Origin: Bacillota bacterium
GTDB taxonomy: Bacteria; Bacillota; Clostridia; Lachnospirales; Lachnospiraceae
Length of the DNA stretch: 52,347 bases
Assembly: GCA_023411215.1 (NCBI GenBank)
Contig: JAEYOY010000073.1
Span: 1-52,347 of the forward strand
Direction of reading: 5' to 3'
In this document: piece after piece, positions 8,881 to 17,283 of the stretch
How the letters are laid out: every line of letters starts with the position of its first letter
Numbering within the stretch: position 1 is the first letter of the stretch
Program-made: the position numbers and the translations under genes
The notes under the pieces: model-generated
Told to the model about the DNA's origin: nothing
Seen by the model: the letters and a program-made list of their open reading frames with translations, nothing else
Databases searched by the model: none

Positions 8881-8909
8881 AGTATAATCATTCTCCTGGA
8901 GAATGTCAA
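8881..8909 (-). promoter_or_regulatory. Promoter of the tyrS T-box transcript, with a palindromic spacer
   Basis: Minus strand TTGACA (8904-8909), exactly 17 bp, TATACT (8881-8886). The spacer holds the palindrome ATTCTCC-A-GGAGAAT, a possible operator or a chance feature. Confidence 0.8.
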
Positions 8910-8991
8910 GATAGAATTTGATTATTATGAGTTTTTATATATTTGATTTTTGTGATTTTTAATTTCCATTTTTAATTCTACCTCACATTTT

Positions 8992-9777
8992 TTACACCCA
9001 ATTATAATGAGTTTGCGCCTTCAGATAAGCTTCTATCTTACGGGCATCCGTCTCAACATCAGCATGAAAATATTCGATGATCGTGTCCTCCAGCTCGTAG
9101 CTGGCGGGATCACCGCAATAACCTAAGGGATGGAAGGTAGCTTGCGGCTTCAGCTGCATTGCCAGCTCGCGGTTACCCTTTGTCGGATAGAAGGTAAATA
9201 CTGCAGCCGATTCAATCGCCCCTGCGTGGTAATCCGGTTCGAATCTTCCCTCTCTCTGCTTAGGAAACTCCGGAGGATTATCAAGCTCAACCTCAAAGTC
9301 ACCTAGATTGAATACTCTCATCTCGGTAGTTTGGCTCATCTCGGCGGCAGCTTCATCAATAATTCGGATATGAGTCCGATCACCATGTGCATTTACGATA
9401 AATACCTTACGAAAGCCCCAGGATTCTAAGGAGTAAAAGATGTCCATAAGTAATGCCTTCATAGTATCCGGGCGAACGGAAAAGGTTCCCGGATATAGCT
9501 TTACCTCTTCGCTGATACCCCAATAAAAGGGTGGTGCGATCACAGCTTCAATCTCTTTCAATTCCAGATTATGTTTCAAATATTTGCAGAAGTGATACGC
9601 CATATAGATATCCGGACTGAGGTCCAGATGAGGCCCATGCTCCTCTACAATTCCAACCGGAAGTAGAACTATATCGCCTGCCTTAGCAGCCTTTTCAACC
9701 TCTTGCCAGGTCATCTCAACCATCGTATCCTTAAATATCGATAGATCTGTTTCAACACCATATCCCTTATTACTCAT
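8992..9777 (-). CDS. Creatininase-family amidohydrolase
   Basis: 261 residues of the creatinine amidohydrolase fold, whose members are metal-dependent amidases (creatininase, FAPy deformylase, MftE). GIVEEHGPHL gives metal-ligand candidates E45 and H47, with D56 after it; NAHGD (129-133) stands where NGHGGN is usual, so the second metal loop is divergent. PFYWGISEEVKLYPGTFS matches the conserved substrate-side loop. The start follows a G-rich ribosome binding site. It lies alone between the tyrS regulatory region and the esterase gene. The substrate cannot be predicted; true creatininase is unlikely. Confidence 0.8.
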   Translation of the reverse strand: MSNKGYGVETDLSIFKDTMVEMTWQEVEKAAKAGDIVLLPVGIVEEHGPHLDLSPDIYMAYHFCKYLKHNLELKEIEAVIAPPFYWGISEEVKLYPGTFSVRPDTMKALLMDIFYSLESWGFRKVFIVNAHGDRTHIRIIDEAAAEMSQTTEMRVFNLGDFEVELDNPPEFPKQREGRFEPDYHAGAIESAAVFTFYPTKGNRELAMQLKPQATFHPLGYCGDPASYELEDTIIEYFHADVETDARKIEAYLKAQTHYNWV

Positions 9778-9992
9778 ATCTTACCGCCCCCCCTTATCTG
9801 TCTATATGTTTAATTAATAGTTTCCAATTTGATCGACCTTTTATCTATCTACTTACATGCATGAATGATGTAGAATTTTTGTATCTACCAATTATTCTCA
9901 GCTACATACTCATGTTACCTCTTTGTATGTGCTCCATGCAACCTTTTTTGACATACCTATAAAAATGAATCCTTTCTATGTTTACGCTGTGG

Positions 9993-10047
9993 AGCATTTT
10001 GTAAGCGAGCTTACTAAAGGGAACTAACCTTGTTGTTCACTTTGCTC
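9993..10047. repeat. Dispersed ~55-bp double-hairpin repeat, copy 2
   Basis: Partner of 8397-8452: the same GTAAGC..GCTTAC hairpin (one change in the loop) and a second hairpin with one mismatch and a 1-nt deletion. Both copies are intergenic and in the same orientation. Confidence 0.85.
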
Positions 10048-10106
10048 TCCTCCACCTATGCCTTTTAATCAATCGTTTTCTTGTATATGGAAGCGTTCTC
10101 CTTTTT

Positions 10107-10138
10107 AAAAACGTCCTCATACACGGTGGCTTGAGGAC
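10107..10138 (-). terminator. Intrinsic terminator after the carboxylesterase gene
   Basis: On the minus strand GTCCTCA pairs with TGAGGAC across a 12-nt loop, followed by GTTTTT. Confidence 0.75.
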
Positions 10139-10157
10139 ATTTTAAGTAATTATATTA

Positions 10158-11708
10158 TTAGTGAAGAATCGTTTCTTCTCCGAAGGGTAATTTGGGATCA
10201 GCCTTTCTATGTAACTCAACCAGCTCATGATCATAGTTATGTCTTATCATACAGTTTTCATCAAATATCATAGTAGCTTCGTCCCCTTCCACGCAGGCCG
10301 GCCAATGAGGCAACGTAGGCAGATTCGGATTACCATAGGAAGCAAAATTAACCCATGCACCCAGCATCTGGTCCTCCAATTTATCAGATACCCCCGGTTT
10401 ATTACATACTAGAACCTTATCCGTATTATGGAATATAAACGGTATTTCGGAGCAATGCCAGGAAGGCTTTCCGTCGTCATAGGGAAACTCAAAAGCGAAC
10501 ATATAGGAATAGGTCGGTGCTTCTGTATGCATCGCTTTCTTCTGAATAAAATCGATGGTCGGAGAGCGGAACAGGGAATCTAATACAAGCAGATCTGAAA
10601 GATTCTTGTCCGGATAGGCTTTCTTATACAAGTCAATCAATTCATCGGAGGCTTCCTTGTATTTTTTCTCAATCATTTGCCTCATCTCTTCTTCAGACAG
10701 ATTATGTTTATTAGCTATACCTGGTCCGAAGGCGAATTCACCCATTACTGAACCGATTAATACAGGAATTGTCTTTGCATGCTCTGTAAAACCGACGCTT
10801 CGTGGATCACCGAGATAGAATTCATTGGCAATCGGAATACAACCCACATAAGCTCCTGCACGTACCAAATCAGGGTATACCTTTAAATAAGCAGCCGCCA
10901 TCAAATCATAAGGGACGCACTCCAGCTTTTCCACATCACCTTCCTCAAAGCCTAGCTCCTTAAGCATAGCATTTACAATCCTCGTACCGTTATTATCCTG
11001 CGTATAAAGGAAGTTATCAATGAGACCGCTCTGAATGATGCCCTTATGGAAAAGTCCATCCGCACTCGGTGTCTGCATCAAGGTCCACACCTTCATACCA
11101 CCTCCGGATTGTCCAAAGATCGTCACATTATTCGGATCTCCGCCAAAGCCTGATATATTATCACGAATCCATTGTAGGGCAGCTACAATATCCGCGTTAC
11201 CGGCATTTGCAGAATTTTTAAACCTTTCACCAAAGGGAGATAAATCCATATATCCAAGAATATTCAAGCGGTGATTAAGGGTGACAACTACAACATCTCC
11301 ATTTTTACTCATGTTCTCACCGTCATAGGATACTTGTTCAATCGATGAGCCTGCTGTAAAGCCGCCTCCATGAAGCCATACCATAACCGGTCTTTTTGCT
11401 TCATTGCTGGTGCTTTGTGTCCAGATATTTAGATACTGGCAATTCTCATCCTTTGGCCAATGACGATGGGGAACCATAATTTCACCCTGAGGAACATCCT
11501 GTGACAACATCGGGCATACATATCCATAGGATAGGGCATCTTTCACCCCTTCCCATGGTTCGACCTCCGTTGGCATTTGAAAACGCTTTGCATCTGCATA
11601 CTTAATACCATGAAAGGTATAAGTACCATCAATAATAAAACCACGCACTTTTCCAGCCTTTGTTGTAACAATCGGCTCAGTTTTTGAACAAATAAATTTT
11701 CTTGCCAT
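10158..11708 (-). CDS. Type B carboxylesterase (alpha/beta hydrolase)
   Basis: 516 residues of the carboxylesterase/PnbA family, hydrolysing carboxylic esters. The oxyanion-hole motif HGGGF is at 113-117 and the nucleophile elbow GQSGGG puts the catalytic serine at 201; a SWHCSEIPFIF segment near 420 probably supplies the histidine. No signal peptide, so probably cytoplasmic. Start supported by GGAGG upstream. It is transcribed away from the GH3 gene, with only a thiolase remnant between them. A role in removing acyl groups from plant-derived sugars is possible, but only by position. Confidence 0.88.
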   Translation of the reverse strand: MARKFICSKTEPIVTTKAGKVRGFIIDGTYTFHGIKYADAKRFQMPTEVEPWEGVKDALSYGYVCPMLSQDVPQGEIMVPHRHWPKDENCQYLNIWTQSTSNEAKRPVMVWLHGGGFTAGSSIEQVSYDGENMSKNGDVVVVTLNHRLNILGYMDLSPFGERFKNSANAGNADIVAALQWIRDNISGFGGDPNNVTIFGQSGGGMKVWTLMQTPSADGLFHKGIIQSGLIDNFLYTQDNNGTRIVNAMLKELGFEEGDVEKLECVPYDLMAAAYLKVYPDLVRAGAYVGCIPIANEFYLGDPRSVGFTEHAKTIPVLIGSVMGEFAFGPGIANKHNLSEEEMRQMIEKKYKEASDELIDLYKKAYPDKNLSDLLVLDSLFRSPTIDFIQKKAMHTEAPTYSYMFAFEFPYDDGKPSWHCSEIPFIFHNTDKVLVCNKPGVSDKLEDQMLGAWVNFASYGNPNLPTLPHWPACVEGDEATMIFDENCMIRHNYDHELVELHRKADPKLPFGEETILH

Positions 11709-11791
11709 TATTCGGATACCTCCATATAATCTTTTGTTCTATTATATATTTTTAATTATTTTGTCACTATTTCTCAATGCTTTGAAATATT

Positions 11792-12073
11792 CTAACCTCT
11801 CCTTACTACTGCAGAGCATCCCATTCCTCCACCAATACAGAGAGTGGCTAAACCCATATTGGCGTTAGCGGCCTCCAGCTCATGTAGAAGTGTAACAAGG
11901 AAACGACAACCTGATGCACCAACAGGATGTCCTAAGGCAATTGCACCACCACTAGGATTGAGCCGATCCGGATTAATTCACAATTCTTTTTTTACTGTGA
12001 TGGATTGAGAAGCAAAGGCTTCATTTGCTTCTATTATATCAAATTCGGAAACGGTAAGGCTAGTCTTTTTCAT
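11792..12073 (-). pseudogene. Acetyl-CoA acetyltransferase (thiolase) remnant, C-terminal part
   Basis: The minus-strand translation reads EFDIIEANEAFASQS, then an in-frame TGA, then NPSGGAIALGHPVGASGCR and CIGGGMGCSAVV to a TAG stop. These are hallmark C-terminal thiolase motifs, including the catalytic His (GHP) and Cys (CIGGGMG). Roughly the first 270-300 residues, with the nucleophilic Cys, are absent, and a stop codon interrupts what is left. Reading starts at a Met (12071-12073) with no ribosome binding site, and a stop lies just upstream in frame. I read this as a decayed gene end. Confidence 0.9.
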
Positions 12074-12124
12074 AAAGAACATCATTGACTTAAATCAAGA
12101 GTCAATGATATATTGTATAAAACT

Positions 12125-12190
12125 ACGTTGTAAATCACAACAGAATTACTATCATTTAATTCTTGATACAATATCGGTACAACGTTGTAT
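12125..12190 (+). promoter_or_regulatory. Promoter and candidate operators of the GH3 gene
   Basis: A -35-like TTGATA (12163-12168) and -10-like TTGTAT (12185-12190) with a 16-bp spacer. The perfect palindrome TACAACGTTGTA (12178-12189) overlaps the -10. A second CTACGTTGTA lies at 12123-12132, 57 bp upstream. A symmetric site with central CG resembles LacI-family operators; the regulator is not in the window. Confidence 0.5.
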
Positions 12191-12250
12191 TGTCTCATGA
12201 GAAACCAAACATATTATTAACTAGAATATATTCATAAGAGGAGATCACGC

Positions 12251-15085
12251 ATGGGGAAATATGATATTAATTGGGACCATTATGCTAGCCTATCAAGGCG
12301 AGCTGCGTCAGAAGGTGCTGTACTTTTAAAGAATGATAATCATACATTGCCAGTAAAGACCGGAGAAACCATTTCCGTATTCGGCAGAATACAACTAGAC
12401 TATTATAAAAGCGGTACCGGTTCCGGAGGAATGGTCAATACAAAATATGTAGTAGGAATTCTCGATGCATTGAAAGCAAATGAGAATATTATAGTAAACA
12501 AGGATCTATTATCTGTTTATGAAAACTGGGTTAAGGAGCATCCCTTTAACCATGGAGTGGGTTGGGCAGGTGAACCTTGGTCACAGGAAGAAATGCCGCT
12601 ATCGAATGAGCTTGTTAACAAAGCCGCTGCTTTATCCGATATGGCTATCGTAATGATTGGCCGTACCGCAGGTGAGGATAGAGATAATTTCGCTGGCAAA
12701 GGAAGCTACCTACTGACTGATTTGGAAGAAGATATGATAAGTAGGGTATGCAAGGTATTTCAACGTGTTTGTGTCGTTTTAAATGTTGGTAATATTATCG
12801 ATATGAAATGGGTGGACCAATACAATCCCAGCGCCGTCCTATACACCTGGCATGGTGGTCAGGAAGGTGGTAATGCTGTGGTCGATGTCCTGACTGGAGT
12901 GGTCAATCCTTGTGGTAAGCTGAGTGATACTATTGCAAAAGATATAGAGGACTACCCTTCTACTCCTTACTTTGGTGATAAAATAAGGAATTATTACACC
13001 GAGGATATCTATGTCGGCTATCGCTACTTTGAAACGGTAGCTAAGGACAAGGTCTTATATCCCTTTGGGTACGGTCTCTCCTATACCTCTTTTTCCATCG
13101 ATAACACCTCCTTATGCCCGCCTACCGGTCCTTATGCATCAGGAAATCTAGGTGACATCGTATGTGAAGTAAAAATTACAAATACGGGAGCTGTGAAAGG
13201 AAAGGAAGTAATCCAAGCTTACTCCTCGGCTCCACAAGGACTCTTAGGTAAACCGTCCAGAGAATTAAAGGTCTTTACAAAAACAGCAGAGCTTGCACCG
13301 GGAGAGTATGAACTCGCGAAGCTTAATATTCCGTTAAGCAGCCTGGCTTCCTATGATGACAGTGGAATAACCGGACATAAATCATCTTATGTATTAGAGG
13401 CAGGGACCTATGAAATATATATTGGAGCCGATGTCCGGAGTGCTTGCTTGGCAGGTAGCGTTACTATTCCGGAATTAGTCATCGTAGAACAATTAGACGA
13501 AGCACTTGCTCCGAAATTGGAATTTCAACGATTCCATGTAACAAATAATCAAGGTACCTTAGAAATGCTTCAGGAAAAAGCTCCCCTACGTACTGTAACA
13601 CCACAGAAACGTATTGAGGAAGGTCGTCCTAAGGATATTCCATATATCGGTGACAAGGGCTTTAAGCTGGAGGACGTAATGGAGCAAAGAGTTTCCATGG
13701 ATGAATTCCTGGCACAGCTTACCGACGATGACCTAATCCATCTTTCCAGAGGCGAGGGAATGAGCTCTCCCAAGGTAACACCCGGAACTGCCGGTGCCTT
13801 TGGTGGAGTAACCGATCGATTATTAGGCTTTGGCATACCGACAGGCTGCTGTGCAGATGGTCCCTCGGGTATTCGAATGGACAGCGGAGCGTATGGCTTC
13901 AGTATGCCCAACGGAACCTGTCTTGCCTGCTCCTTTAATACGGAATTAGTAAAAAAGCTATATATTATGGAAGGCCTGGAATTAAGAAAGAATCGTATTG
14001 ATACTTTACTGGGCCCGGGATTGAATATTCACAGGAATCCATTAAATGGTCGAAACTTTGAATATTTTTCGGAGGATCCAATTCTAACCGGGAAGATGGC
14101 AGCCGCTTGCTTAATCGGAATGCACGAATATGGTGTGACCGGTACAATGAAGCATTTTGCAGGAAATAATCAGGAGTTTCACCGCCGGCTTGTGGACAGT
14201 GTAATATCGGAGCGAGCGCTTCGCGAAATATATTTAAAGGGCTTCGAAATTGCTGTTAAAGAAGGTAAGGCATATTCTATCATGACAAGCTACGGGGCAA
14301 TCAACGGCATTTGGGCTGCCGGAAATTATGAACTGCTAACCACTGTTCTAAGAAATGAATGGGGCTTTCAGGGTGTTGTCATGACTGACTGGTGGGCCGA
14401 TATGAATGAGGATGGGGAAGAAACTGCCTCCAACAAGAATACGCAGTATATGGTCAGAGCACAGAATGATCTCTATATGGTGGTAGAAAGCTCAGAGAGA
14501 AACTCAAACAATGATTTACTGAAGGAAAGCCTAGAGAAGGGTATCGTATCCAGGGCGGAGCTCCTACGTAATGCAAGAAACATCTGCTCTCTCTGTATGA
14601 AATCACCGGTAATGCTACGTCACCTCGGCAGACTGAGTGAAGAGGAAAAAGCAGCCGAGGAGAATCGCAATGCTGAGGACAAGCAGGATTTTGATCTGGT
14701 TTATCAATCGGTAGAAGAACAGCTATGCTTAGATATAACCGGTCTGAGTACGGAGAGAGGTGCCTCCAATCTATTTGCTCTTACCTTCGATAAAAAGGGT
14801 TATTATGATATTACCTTAAAGATGAGATCCTATTCCGGAGATCTGGCTCAGATCCCGATCACCATATTCCTCGGTGGAATGGTCCATTCAACGATTACCA
14901 TTAATGGGACGAAGGGGGAATGGATTGAAGAAACAAGGGATTTAGGGTTGATGTTTCATCCCAACTGTTACCTAAAGCTATACTTTGCACAGAGTGGTGT
15001 TGAAATCGGCGAGATAAGGATAAGCCTTCGGGAAGAGCTGGATATGGAGAAATTTAGAGCTAAGCTAGCCGAGGCACTAGATTAA
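12251..15085 (+). CDS. GH3 beta-glucosidase-type enzyme with permuted domain order
   Basis: 944 residues, hydrolysing beta-linked glucosides or related glycosides. The domain order is reversed compared with ordinary GH3: the alpha/beta sandwich comes first (GAVLLKNDNHTLPV near 22-35, to about 235), then an FnIII-like segment (LYPFGYGLSYTSF near 275, to about 400), then the TIM-barrel domain (about 480-780) with DGPSGIR, GPGLNIHRNP, KHFAGNN and VMTDWWADM, placing the nucleophile at Asp713. A further ~150-residue beta-rich C-terminal region follows. This permutation is known for several ruminal and clostridial GH3 enzymes. No signal peptide, so it probably acts on imported oligosaccharides. AGAGGAG precedes the ATG. 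Confidence 0.92.
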   Translation: MGKYDINWDHYASLSRRAASEGAVLLKNDNHTLPVKTGETISVFGRIQLDYYKSGTGSGGMVNTKYVVGILDALKANENIIVNKDLLSVYENWVKEHPFNHGVGWAGEPWSQEEMPLSNELVNKAAALSDMAIVMIGRTAGEDRDNFAGKGSYLLTDLEEDMISRVCKVFQRVCVVLNVGNIIDMKWVDQYNPSAVLYTWHGGQEGGNAVVDVLTGVVNPCGKLSDTIAKDIEDYPSTPYFGDKIRNYYTEDIYVGYRYFETVAKDKVLYPFGYGLSYTSFSIDNTSLCPPTGPYASGNLGDIVCEVKITNTGAVKGKEVIQAYSSAPQGLLGKPSRELKVFTKTAELAPGEYELAKLNIPLSSLASYDDSGITGHKSSYVLEAGTYEIYIGADVRSACLAGSVTIPELVIVEQLDEALAPKLEFQRFHVTNNQGTLEMLQEKAPLRTVTPQKRIEEGRPKDIPYIGDKGFKLEDVMEQRVSMDEFLAQLTDDDLIHLSRGEGMSSPKVTPGTAGAFGGVTDRLLGFGIPTGCCADGPSGIRMDSGAYGFSMPNGTCLACSFNTELVKKLYIMEGLELRKNRIDTLLGPGLNIHRNPLNGRNFEYFSEDPILTGKMAAACLIGMHEYGVTGTMKHFAGNNQEFHRRLVDSVISERALREIYLKGFEIAVKEGKAYSIMTSYGAINGIWAAGNYELLTTVLRNEWGFQGVVMTDWWADMNEDGEETASNKNTQYMVRAQNDLYMVVESSERNSNNDLLKESLEKGIVSRAELLRNARNICSLCMKSPVMLRHLGRLSEEEKAAEENRNAEDKQDFDLVYQSVEEQLCLDITGLSTERGASNLFALTFDKKGYYDITLKMRSYSGDLAQIPITIFLGGMVHSTITINGTKGEWIEETRDLGLMFHPNCYLKLYFAQSGVEIGEIRISLREELDMEKFRAKLAEALD

Positions 15086-15149
15086 GAAATATCATGATCC
15101 AATTATATTCTTTAATATGATATCTTTTAGGAAGAATATGAATAGAACA

Positions 15150-15312
15150 AAGTGTCAGCTTGTTGACACTTCGCGCCCGAGCGGATTGCGAAGCAATAAC
15201 TACCTTCCGTGAGGTGCGCCTCCTGCACGGAGTGCTTGTTATTGTATAGGACGAGCTTTCCTATACAATGAGAGAAGGGCCACTGCAAAACTTGTTCGTT
15301 TTGCAGTGGCCC
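15150..15312. repeat. Cluster of four hairpins between GH3 and ABC genes
   Basis: Successive inverted repeats: AAGTGTCA/TGACACTT (15150-15157, 15164-15171); CAATAAC..GTTATTG enclosing a further GC-rich hairpin; ATTGTATAGGA/TCCTATACAAT (near 15241-15269); and GGGCCACTGCAAAAC with its complement (15277-15291, 15298-15312). The last 15-bp stem may end transcription from both sides, but no strong T run follows on either strand. Confidence 0.75.
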
Positions 15313-15353
15313 CATTTAAGGAGCCAAAGCCCTTAGCAATGATTATGGTAGCC

Positions 15354-17141
15354 TTATTCGAATTGCGATTGATACAGCTTATAATAAAAACCTTTTTGAT
15401 CCATCAGTTCTTGATGAGTGCCCTGCTCAACTATATTTCCCTTGTCTACAACAAGGATATTATCCGCTCCCTGAATAGTAGATAATCGATGTGCGATAAC
15501 AAAGCAGGTCTTCTTCTCCATCAGCTTTCTCATTGCCTTCTGTATCTTAATCTCTGTTCTGGTATCTACATTCGAGGTAGCTTCATCCAGTATCAGCATC
15601 TTGGCGTCTAATAGCATAGCACGGGCAATGGTTAACAGTTGCTTCTGACCCTTAGAGATATTCATTCCATCTTCATTTATAATGGTATCATATCCCCCGG
15701 GTAATCGCATGATATAGGAGTGCATTCCAGTCAACTTAGCAGCCTCAACCACTTCATCCCTTGTTGCATTGTCTTTGCCATATGCTATGTTCTCAAAAAT
15801 AGTCCCATGAAACAGCCAGGTATCCTGAAGTACCATAGCATAAGCCTTACGTAGACTTCCTCTGGTCAGATCACGGAGCTCCTGCTGATCCACAAAGCTA
15901 TTACCCTCCCATACATCATAAAACCGCATTAATAGATTTATGATGGTAGTCTTACCGGCACCGGTCGGTCCGACTATCGCTGTCAGACTTCCGGGATGAG
16001 CATGCAGGAAGAGATTTCTTATGATTGGCTTATCCGGCAGGTATCCAAAGGTCACCCCTTTCATCTCTACGTCACCGATCACCTCCGCAAGCTCTTTCGC
16101 CCCATTTACATCCTTTGTCTCAGGTGCTTCATCCATTAGCTTAAATACACGCTCAGCAGCGGCCGCCGCTGATTGTAGTTCACTGATTATATTTGCCGCC
16201 TCATTAATTGGCCCTGAGAATTTCCTGCTGTATTGCACAAAGGAGGAAATATTACCAAGAGACATCCGGCCAAACAGATAGAGAATCGCTCCGAATACTG
16301 TAATGAGAGATAGTGACAGATTGTTTATAAAATTTACCGTGGGTCCGGTAATACTGCCATAATATTCGGAGATATAATAAGCGTCTACCGTCTCTGTATT
16401 CAGACGATCAAAACGTTCCATGATCGCATCTTCCGCCGCATAAGCTTTGATGGTTTTCTGCCCGGATACCATCTCCTCCACGAATCCGTTCATTTCACCA
16501 AGCTTCGCAGAACGCTTACGAAATAGGGGACGAACCTTCTTGGCCATATACCGTGTATATAATATGGATAAGGGTATTGTTATCAGCATGACAAGTACCA
16601 GTATCGGTGATATCATAAACATCATAATAAGTGAACCAATCACAGTGATGATACTGGCACATACCTGTACTGCATCGGTGGAAAGGGAAGTATTCACCGT
16701 ATCAATATCATAGGAGATACGACTAATGATATCCCCTGCCTGATTTCGATCAAAATATCCCACCGGTAGCTCCTCCAGCTTGGTAAACACTTCTTCCCTC
16801 ATCTTCTTGATAATTCTCTGACTGAAACGAATCATGAGTATCGATAACAGATAGGATAAAATCGAGGAAACCAGATAGAAGACAATCATCCAAGAAGCAT
16901 AATAGAATACCTTCTGAAAAATAACGAAACCTTTACCGGGTTCTATGGCATCGATTGCGTAGCCTGATAACAGAGGCCCCACTAAAGCAAACAGATTACT
17001 CACTACTGTTAGCAAAATCGCTGTACATAGCATCCATTTATTAAGATATACATACTTCCAAAGTCGCCTGATCACATATTTTGTATCCTTTGGTCTATCT
17101 GTTTTTTCACTAACCATAGGCTTGCCTCCGCCTTGCTGCAT
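15354..17141 (-). CDS. ABC exporter half-transporter (canonical Walker B subunit)
   Basis: Six-TM exporter domain (about 35-320) fused to an ATPase. Walker A is GPTGAGKTT, Walker B LILDEATSNVD with the catalytic Glu, and H-loop AHRLST; the signature is ISKGQKQ rather than LSGGQ. The ATG at 17141 is chosen because AAAGGAGGTG precedes it by 5 nt; the GTG 18 nt further upstream overlaps the first base of that site. It pairs with the gene directly upstream (143 bp gap) to form a heterodimer like BmrCD or TM287/288: this subunit brings the good Walker site and the poor signature. The substrate is unknown, perhaps drugs or lipids. Confidence 0.9.
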   Translation of the reverse strand: MQQGGGKPMVSEKTDRPKDTKYVIRRLWKYVYLNKWMLCTAILLTVVSNLFALVGPLLSGYAIDAIEPGKGFVIFQKVFYYASWMIVFYLVSSILSYLLSILMIRFSQRIIKKMREEVFTKLEELPVGYFDRNQAGDIISRISYDIDTVNTSLSTDAVQVCASIITVIGSLIMMFMISPILVLVMLITIPLSILYTRYMAKKVRPLFRKRSAKLGEMNGFVEEMVSGQKTIKAYAAEDAIMERFDRLNTETVDAYYISEYYGSITGPTVNFINNLSLSLITVFGAILYLFGRMSLGNISSFVQYSRKFSGPINEAANIISELQSAAAAAERVFKLMDEAPETKDVNGAKELAEVIGDVEMKGVTFGYLPDKPIIRNLFLHAHPGSLTAIVGPTGAGKTTIINLLMRFYDVWEGNSFVDQQELRDLTRGSLRKAYAMVLQDTWLFHGTIFENIAYGKDNATRDEVVEAAKLTGMHSYIMRLPGGYDTIINEDGMNISKGQKQLLTIARAMLLDAKMLILDEATSNVDTRTEIKIQKAMRKLMEKKTCFVIAHRLSTIQGADNILVVDKGNIVEQGTHQELMDQKGFYYKLYQSQFE

Positions 17142-17283
17142 GATGGCACCTCCTTTCACATAAACTTTACTTGCCTACCGTTTGCTCCAATGAGCAACCA
17201 GAAGGAATCTACTTCGTAAAATCCCAACCGTAATTCTTCCTAAGCAAATGATAATTTACTTTGTAAAGCTATATTTCTTCATA

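Larger units (their letters stand above)
9778..10157. other. 380-bp intergenic region with a terminator and a dispersed repeat
   Basis: Contains the esterase terminator (10107-10138) and the second copy of the double-hairpin repeat (9993-10047). The rest is AT-rich, with no coding signal. Confidence 0.6.
11709..12250. other. 542-bp region between the esterase and GH3 genes
   Basis: Contains the thiolase remnant (11792-12073), a perfect 10-bp inverted repeat (12081-12090 and 12100-12109, ATCATTGACT and its complement) and the GH3 promoter region with two ACGTTGTA motifs. Confidence 0.65.
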
